Shown: one piece after another, positions 55,623 through 64,000 of the stretch
Layout of the letters: each line of letters starts with the position of its first letter
Numbering within the stretch: position 1 is the stretch's first letter
From: Sphingobacteriales bacterium
GTDB taxonomy: Bacteria; Bacteroidota; Bacteroidia; Chitinophagales; UBA2359
Reading direction: 5' to 3'
NCBI GenBank assembly: GCA_016700115.1
Contig: CP064999.1
Span: 4,641,001 to 4,705,000 of the forward strand
DNA length: 64,000 nucleotides
Position numbers and translations under genes: made by a program
The notes under the pieces: model-generated
What the model saw: the letters and a program-made list of their open reading frames with translations, nothing else
What the model was told of the DNA's origin: nothing
Databases searched by the model: none

Positions 55623-57530
55623 ATGACAAGCAAAGAAGTTTTAAAGAAATATTGGGGTTTTAATGAGTTTCGACCACTTCAGGAAGAAATTATTGATTCA
55701 ATTTTAAATGGGTTCGACACTTTAGCATTACTACCTACCGGTGGGGGTAAATCAATTTGTTTTCAAGTCCCAACAATGTCCAAAGAAGGGCTATGTTTGG
55801 TCATTACTCCACTAATCGCATTAATAAAAGATCAGGTGCAAAACCTGAGAAGTCGTCAAATTAAGGCTGAAGCCATTTATACAGGGATGAGCCGTAATGA
55901 AATTGAACGAGCCTTTAACAATTGTATTTATGGTCAAACAAAATTCTTATATATAGCACCGGAAAGACTACAAACTGAACTATTTAAAGTTCGCCTTGAT
56001 CAAATGAAGATTAGCCTTGTTGCAGTTGATGAAGCACATTGTATCTCTCAATGGGGTTATGATTTTAGGCCAACGTACTTAAAAATTGCAGAAATCAGAC
56101 AACATTTGCCGAATGTGCCGTTTTTAGCATTAACAGCTACTGCAACTGAAATTGTAAGGGCAGACATTAAAGAAAAGCTAAAATTTGGTAAAAATTCAAA
56201 AGTTTTTCAAAAAAGCTATACCCGTGCAAACCTTGCGTATTCAGTGCTTCATGAAGAAGATAAATTCAGAAAGTTAATAAAAATTCTTCAAAAAATTCCG
56301 GGTTGCGGAATAGTTTATGTACGTAGTCGAAATCGAGCTGAAGATGTTGCCAATATCCTAAACAGACACAAAATTAGTGCGGACTTTTATCATGCAGGGC
56401 TTGATCCCAAAACACGGTCAACCAAACAAGATGGCTGGTTAAAAGATAAAATTCGCATAATTGTATGCACGAATGCATTTGGAATGGGTATTGATAAATC
56501 CAATGTCAGGTTAGTAATTCATCTGGATTTGCCTGAAAGCTTGGAAGCGTATTTTCAAGAAGCAGGTAGAGCCGGCAGAGATGATATCAATTCCTATGCT
56601 GTTCTTATTTATAACAATACAGATTCTGTTACTTTAAAAAAAAGCCTTGATGATAGTTTTCCCCCTTTAGAAATTGTACGTAAGTTTTACTATTTGCTGT
56701 CATCCTATTTTAATTTAGCAATTGGAGCTGGAGAAGGAATTAGGGTGGATTTTGATTTGATTAAATTTTTAGAGACAAATAATTTGAAAGCATCACAATG
56801 TTATTATTCACTAAAAATCTTAGAAGAAAACGGATATATACAGACATCAGATGCTGTATTCAGTCCATCGAGAGTAATTATAACAGTTAATGAAGAGGAA
56901 ATTTATGATGTACAAAATCGCAATCCAAACATAGAACCATATATTAAAACACTTCTTCGTACTTATGGAGGAATTTTTAGCCACTACAAAGATATTTTTG
57001 AAAGTCAAATTGCACTACAACTTAATGTTGACACTAATCAGGTTATAGATGTACTCAAAGCTTTACATAATAACAAGATAATTAATTATATTCCACAAAC
57101 CGATAAACCTCAACTAGTATTTACTCGATCACGGGTTGCTTCTGAAAACCTTCTTTTTGACACCAAACTCATTGAATTCAGAAAAAAAGTTAGGTTATCA
57201 AATATCCAAGCTGCCATAAAATATGCTCAAAATGATTTAGTGTGCAGAAGCCAACAATTGGTTTCTTATTTTGGAGAATTTACAAGTAAGCCATGCCTAA
57301 TTTGTGATGTTTGCCTACATAAAAAAAATAGAAACTCATTGGAAAGCAGAATCTTGGATATTACAAAAGACATAAAAACAACACTATCAACAAAAACATT
57401 GAGCCTATTTGAATTAGTCTCTCAACTTGATAAATATGAAGAGAAAGAAGTTCTAACCACAATACGTTGGATGATGGATAATGGGCAAATCAATTATAAA
57501 AACGGACTATTGAGCCTATCTTTTAGCTAA
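55623..57530 (+). CDS. RecQ-family ATP-dependent DNA helicase
   Basis: 635 residues from ATG 55623; a TTG at 55605 would add six residues. Helicase motifs: RPLQEEIIDSIL (motif 0), LPTGGGKSICFQ (I), VDEAHCISQWGYDFRP (II, DEAH), LALTATAT (III), VYVRSRNRAEDV (IV), VCTNAFGMGIDKSNVR (V) and YFQEAGRAGRD (VI). The Zn region is present (CRSQQLVSYFGEFTSKPCLICDVC), but I see no clear HRDC domain at the C-terminus. RecQ unwinds DNA 3'-5' in recombination and repair. Many Bacteroidetes carry more than one RecQ, so this may be a paralogue. Confidence 0.93.
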   Translation: MTSKEVLKKYWGFNEFRPLQEEIIDSILNGFDTLALLPTGGGKSICFQVPTMSKEGLCLVITPLIALIKDQVQNLRSRQIKAEAIYTGMSRNEIERAFNNCIYGQTKFLYIAPERLQTELFKVRLDQMKISLVAVDEAHCISQWGYDFRPTYLKIAEIRQHLPNVPFLALTATATEIVRADIKEKLKFGKNSKVFQKSYTRANLAYSVLHEEDKFRKLIKILQKIPGCGIVYVRSRNRAEDVANILNRHKISADFYHAGLDPKTRSTKQDGWLKDKIRIIVCTNAFGMGIDKSNVRLVIHLDLPESLEAYFQEAGRAGRDDINSYAVLIYNNTDSVTLKKSLDDSFPPLEIVRKFYYLLSSYFNLAIGAGEGIRVDFDLIKFLETNNLKASQCYYSLKILEENGYIQTSDAVFSPSRVIITVNEEEIYDVQNRNPNIEPYIKTLLRTYGGIFSHYKDIFESQIALQLNVDTNQVIDVLKALHNNKIINYIPQTDKPQLVFTRSRVASENLLFDTKLIEFRKKVRLSNIQAAIKYAQNDLVCRSQQLVSYFGEFTSKPCLICDVCLHKKNRNSLESRILDITKDIKTTLSTKTLSLFELVSQLDKYEEKEVLTTIRWMMDNGQINYKNGLLSLSFS

Positions 57531-57622
57531 AGATTGATTAATGTAATCATCTAAATACAACCTATTTACTTAGACCTCACTCTTAAAGTTTAATTTTAAA
57601 CTATTTACAACTACGAGAAAAC

Positions 57623-58645
57623 ATGGTTAATTTTGCTATCATTGGAATTGGGAATATTGGAACAAGACATGCTAAGCATATTTATCAAAACCCAAAATCA
57701 AACTTAATTGCCGTTTGTGATATCAGCAGAAAAAATGAGGAAATTATTCGAAGTTATTATCCAAATATTAACTTCTTTAATAACTACAAAGAGTTGCTTC
57801 AACTTCAAAATATAGATGTAGTAAATATTTGTACACCTAATTATTTACATTCACAAATGACTATTGATGCTTTACAAGCAAACATGAATGTATTATGTGA
57901 AAAGCCAATGGCAATATCGAGTATAGAATGCGATAAAATGATATTAACATCAAAAGAGGTTAATAAGAAATTATTTGTTGTTAAGCAAAACAGATATAAT
58001 CCGCCAGTAGTAGCTGTAAAAAATCTCATTGATTCTGGCAAATTGGGAAAAGTTTTACAAATTTCTGTCTGCTGTTTTTGGAATAGAAATGATGATTACT
58101 ATTTACAATCAGACTGGAGGGGTAAAAAATTAAAAGATGGGGGTTGCCTGTTTACACAATGCAGCCATTTTATTGATATTTTATTATATCTTGCTGGAAA
58201 TATAAATTGTATTAAAGGAATTATCCAAAATGCAACTCATCAATCGCTAACTGAGTTTGAAGACTCCGGTGCTTTCTTATTGCAATCTGAAACTGGGACA
58301 ATTATCAGCTTTCAATTCAGCACATCTGCTTATAGACACAACATGGAAGGGAGTATAACCTTATTATGTGAAAATGGAACCGTTAAAATTGGAGGTCAAT
58401 ATCTTAATACCATTGATTATCAATGCATCGAAGGATATGAAATTTCTAACCTTCCAAAAGGGAATTCAGAAAACGATTATGGCACCTATAAGGGTTCTAT
58501 GTCAAATCATGATAAAGTTATTCAAAATGTAATTGACACCTTAAGCGGAAAAGCAACTATTGCTACAAGCGGTGAAGAAGGAAAAGCAGTAATCAAAATT
58601 ATTGAAGAAATGTATAAATGTGCAGAATATATAAATAATGGATGA
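57623..58645 (+). CDS. Gfo/Idh/MocA-family NAD(P)-dependent oxidoreductase
   Basis: 340 residues. N-terminal Rossmann fold with GIGNIGTRHAKHI, followed by ICTPNYLHSQMTIDAL and the family Lys-Pro motif LCEKPMAIS. The C-terminal domain has GGCLFTQCSHFIDILLYLAG with the conserved His. Resembles sugar-nucleotide dehydrogenases of the WlbA/WbpB type (UDP-GlcNAcA 3-dehydrogenase), but substrate cannot be fixed. It follows recQ by 90 bases on the same strand. Confidence 0.9.
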   Translation: MVNFAIIGIGNIGTRHAKHIYQNPKSNLIAVCDISRKNEEIIRSYYPNINFFNNYKELLQLQNIDVVNICTPNYLHSQMTIDALQANMNVLCEKPMAISSIECDKMILTSKEVNKKLFVVKQNRYNPPVVAVKNLIDSGKLGKVLQISVCCFWNRNDDYYLQSDWRGKKLKDGGCLFTQCSHFIDILLYLAGNINCIKGIIQNATHQSLTEFEDSGAFLLQSETGTIISFQFSTSAYRHNMEGSITLLCENGTVKIGGQYLNTIDYQCIEGYEISNLPKGNSENDYGTYKGSMSNHDKVIQNVIDTLSGKATIATSGEEGKAVIKIIEEMYKCAEYINNG

Positions 58646-58690
58646 ACCTTAACTTCTTAATCAACTAAAAGTTTGCATCTATATTTAAGC

Positions 58691-60265
58691 CTAAATAACT
58701 CCCTGATTCCTTAAAAGCTCAATTTGTTCAATTGAAAGTCCTATCGAAGTTAAAATTGAATTTGTATCTTCACCCAATAAAGGCGGAGCCCACCCGTCAG
58801 ACAATTTAGCGGTTTGAAATTTTAGTGGCTGATTGATAGTGGTAACACTGCCATACTCACTATGAAAATGTTGCCTAAACATATTTCTATGCTTAAATTG
58901 AACATTATTTACAACTTCCGGTATTGACTGTACAGGAGTTAAGCAAATTTCAAATTCTGAGGCTTCTGCAATCCAATCTTTTCTTGTTTTCAATTCAAAT
59001 AATTTTTTCAAAGCAGTTTTAACCTCTTTTGAAATTTCAGAATTTGGTAAAATTGCATTTACCCAATCAGGACGATTTATAAACCTGCAAAACTCTGCCC
59101 AGAACTTAGGTTCTAATGCACCTAAAGCCAACCATTTTCCATCTTTGCATTGATATAAATTATAGTTTGGAATTTGTCCACTTAAAAAGCCGAAACTATC
59201 TTTTGTACTATTTTTAGTGTCTGCAAAGTAATTTGCGAATGCTAAGCTCATTAAAGGCAAACAAGCATCTAACATCGAAACATCTATTTGATCTCCAGTT
59301 CCTGTTAATTTTCTGTTTTGTAAAGCTAAAAGGCATGATATAACTGTCATGTATGACCCACCCGCAATATCAGCAATTTGAAATCCAGGTATTACAGGTT
59401 GACCATTTTCAGATTTGTTTTCATCGAGGATGCCAGAAAGACCAATGTAGTTTATATCATGTCCTGCTTTGGATCGCATTTCACCATCCTGACCGTATCC
59501 AGTAACAGATACATATATAATTTGAGGATTTAAAGCTGAGGCAACTTCATAATCCACTCCTATTTTTTTTAATACATCCGGTCGAAAAGATTCAATAACA
59601 ATATCTGCAGATTTTATTAGTTTGAAAAAAATTTCTTTTCCTTCAGCACTTTTCAGATTTAGTGAGAGGCTTTTTTTTGAACGGTTTACTGCTAAATAAT
59701 AGACCGACTGATTTCCAACAAAAGGTGGATAGTTTCTTGTTTCATCCGGGAAATCAGGGTCTTCTATTTTAATTACTTCTGCTCCCCAATCTGCTAATAA
59801 CATACTTGCTAATGGACCCGGTAATAAGCGACTTAAATCTAAAATTCGAATTCCCAGTAGAGGCCCTTTATTTTCTTTATTAGTTTCTGTTTGAGTCTCT
59901 TTCAAAGGTGGTTTTTCACTTTCTTCGATGGATGCAGTTTGGCTTTGGTCGTATTTCTTGAACAATTTTAAATACTTCATCATATTCGCAATGTTACTTA
60001 CTTTTACTTTACCTGTCATGTATGCCCATTGTGCGTTAGTTTTCCCTGATTCAATAGCAATATGCAACATTGAATCTGTTTTTACATAACAGTCAGGTTG
60101 CCCAATTAAACCAGATTCAACTTTACAACTACAATTCTCTATTGACACTGTAAATTGAGCAGCTTCTTTACCTGACAAATCAAAATGAAATACTCCTTTA
60201 AAGTCTTTTGAATAATCAGCCCTAAATCTTTTTGGCAGAGAGTTGAATAGTTCCTGTATCATCAT
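58691..60265 (-). CDS. SCP2 domain - CaiB/BaiF type III CoA-transferase fusion (AMACR-like)
   Basis: 524 residues from ATG 60265. Residues ~1-105 form an SCP2 sterol-carrier domain (GVFHFDLSGKEAAQFTVSIENCSCKVESGL...DCYVKTDSMLHIAIESGKTNAQWAYMTGKVKV). After a charged linker comes a class III CoA-transferase/racemase domain: LGIRILDLSRLLPGPLASMLLADWGAEVIKIED, VESFRPDVLKKIGVDYE, VTGYGQDGEMRSKAGHDINYIGLSGIL with the His/Asp pair used by alpha-methylacyl-CoA racemase. SCP2 binds lipids and may present acyl-CoA to the enzyme. The role in branched-chain fatty acid or sterol-like acyl-CoA metabolism is inferred. It lies just downstream of the rRNA terminator. Confidence 0.88.
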   Translation of the reverse strand: MMIQELFNSLPKRFRADYSKDFKGVFHFDLSGKEAAQFTVSIENCSCKVESGLIGQPDCYVKTDSMLHIAIESGKTNAQWAYMTGKVKVSNIANMMKYLKLFKKYDQSQTASIEESEKPPLKETQTETNKENKGPLLGIRILDLSRLLPGPLASMLLADWGAEVIKIEDPDFPDETRNYPPFVGNQSVYYLAVNRSKKSLSLNLKSAEGKEIFFKLIKSADIVIESFRPDVLKKIGVDYEVASALNPQIIYVSVTGYGQDGEMRSKAGHDINYIGLSGILDENKSENGQPVIPGFQIADIAGGSYMTVISCLLALQNRKLTGTGDQIDVSMLDACLPLMSLAFANYFADTKNSTKDSFGFLSGQIPNYNLYQCKDGKWLALGALEPKFWAEFCRFINRPDWVNAILPNSEISKEVKTALKKLFELKTRKDWIAEASEFEICLTPVQSIPEVVNNVQFKHRNMFRQHFHSEYGSVTTINQPLKFQTAKLSDGWAPPLLGEDTNSILTSIGLSIEQIELLRNQGVI

Positions 60266-60393
60266 GAACTCAGTTAATTTTATATTTAAAATTGCGTCCA
60301 CATTTTTTTTGAGCATTCAACAAGACGCGATAGAAATTAATTGGCTGCGTGAGTTTAGATTAGTTTAGAGGGTTTTGGTTTTGGATGGGATAA

Positions 60394-60440
60394 AAAGCCA
60401 AAAGCCGTTGCAGCGTGGGCTGACAACGGCTTTGGTTTTT
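60394..60440 (-). terminator. Terminator of the rRNA operon
   Basis: CCAAAAGCCGTTG (60398-60410) pairs with CAACGGCTTTGG (60424-60435), with one bulge. The minus-strand exit is T-rich. Confidence 0.75.
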
Positions 60441-60445
60441 AGTAA

Positions 60446-60556
<111 letters not shown>

Positions 60557-60660
60557 TATGCTCTTTATTTAGTTTTGACTTTGTGGCAGAAGTAAGTTTT
60601 TCGCTCTATCTACAGACATCTTCTCCTTTTCTTTAGCAGCCTAAAAGGCTCTTTTTTATT

Positions 60661-63549
<2,889 letters not shown>

Positions 63550-63672
63550 CTCTTTATTCCTAATACGCCGCTTATGATTACTCAAAAACGTCTGTATCCT
63601 ATCTTCACCTTTACTGTTTTCTTACTTCTGCCAACAATGTCAAAATAACTTCCTGCTTCTCGCTTATTGCTG

Positions 63673-63746
63673 TGGAGGATATCGGAGTCGAACCGATGAC
63701 CCTTAGCTTGCAAAGCTAATGCTCTAGCCAGCTGAGCTAATCCCCC
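63673..63746 (-). tRNA. tRNA-Ala (TGC)
   Basis: 74 bases. Acceptor GGGGGAT pairs with ATCCTCC; the D arm is AGCTCAGCTGGCTAGAGC. Anticodon arm TTAGC-TTTGCAA-GCTAA gives TGC, and the T arm has GGTTCGACTCC. In the 16S-23S spacer. CCA is not encoded. Confidence 0.97.
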
Positions 63747-63791
63747 TCTTCTTCTCTCTCTCCCGTTACTCCCACTTCTTTATCTTGTAGG

Positions 63792-63865
63792 TAGTCTCGG
63801 GCAGACTTGAACTGCCGACCCCTACATTATCAGTGTAGTGCTCTAACCAGCTGAGCTACGAGACT
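63792..63865 (-). tRNA. tRNA-Ile (GAT)
   Basis: 74 bases. Acceptor AGTCTCG pairs with CGAGACT. Anticodon arm CTACA-CTGATAA-TGTAG gives GAT, and the T arm has AGTTCAAGTCTGC. Upstream of tRNA-Ala in the rRNA spacer, the usual Ile-Ala order; the 16S gene would lie just beyond the right edge of the window. Confidence 0.97.
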
Positions 63866-64000
63866 CTATCATCTCCTCTCTCTCCTCCTCCTCAAATATC
63901 TGCATTATTATAACATGGGTAATAGGTAGTCTTCCTCCTGCTTCTCCTCGTCTCCTCAATCTATCCGCCTGACCTCCTTTGAGTATTTATTTTTTCTCTA

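Overview
The window comes from a member of the Bacteroidota, most likely a Saprospiria/Chitinophagia-like lineage. The evidence is several type IX secretion (T9SS) proteins with type A or type B C-terminal sorting domains, a very large repetitive adhesin, promoter-like TAnnTTTGC motifs in front of many genes (the Bacteroidetes -7 element), AT-rich leaders without clear Shine-Dalgarno sequences, and an rRNA operon with tRNA-Ile and tRNA-Ala in the spacer. No 16S gene lies in the window, so I do not name a genus.

Layout. 1-3.4 kb: the end of one T9SS protein and a complete paralogue, including a duplicated terminator. 3.7-8.7 kb: an extremely acidic small protein, the GTPase YchF and a large TPR protein. 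8.7-15.6 kb (minus strand): purK, a LytTR response regulator overlapping it by 4 bases, and a 1602-residue CHAT-STAND-WD40 protein. 15.8-16.5 kb: an overlapping toxin-antitoxin-like pair. 16.7-26.8 kb: a flippase, two T9SS genes (one looks like a remnant), a TlpA-like lipoprotein, gatB and alaS. 27-31 kb is an accessory, repeat-rich stretch: a decayed IS200-like transposase between REP-like palindromes, a 21-bp minisatellite, an Fn3 protein, and about 15 copies of a 90-bp hairpin repeat abutting a GxxExxY nuclease-like gene. 31.4-41.6 kb: one 10-kb adhesin gene broken by a single-base deletion. 41.7-43.1 kb: moaE and a moaC-moaB fusion. 43.1-45.4 kb: a SulP transporter overlapping a beta-carbonic anhydrase. 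45.6-49.3 kb: a double D-Ala-D-Ala-ligase-like protein and a polyprenyl synthase. 50.3-60.3 kb: an S74-type trimeric surface protein, GNAT, a choice-of-anchor L T9SS protein, RecQ, a Gfo/Idh/MocA oxidoreductase and an SCP2-CoA-transferase fusion. 60.4-64 kb: 5S, 23S, tRNA-Ala and tRNA-Ile on the minus strand.

How the genes fit together. The housekeeping genes (ychF, purK, gatB, alaS, polyprenyl synthase, recQ, rRNA) are interleaved with surface and secretion genes. The SulP-carbonic anhydrase pair points to bicarbonate handling, and moaE-moaCB to molybdenum cofactor synthesis. The most interesting accessory elements are the GxxExxY gene embedded in its repeat array, the membrane-anchored CHAT-STAND-WD40 protein translated from the purK-LytTR operon, the toxin-antitoxin-like pair, and the double Ddl protein whose two halves have lost different active-site motifs.
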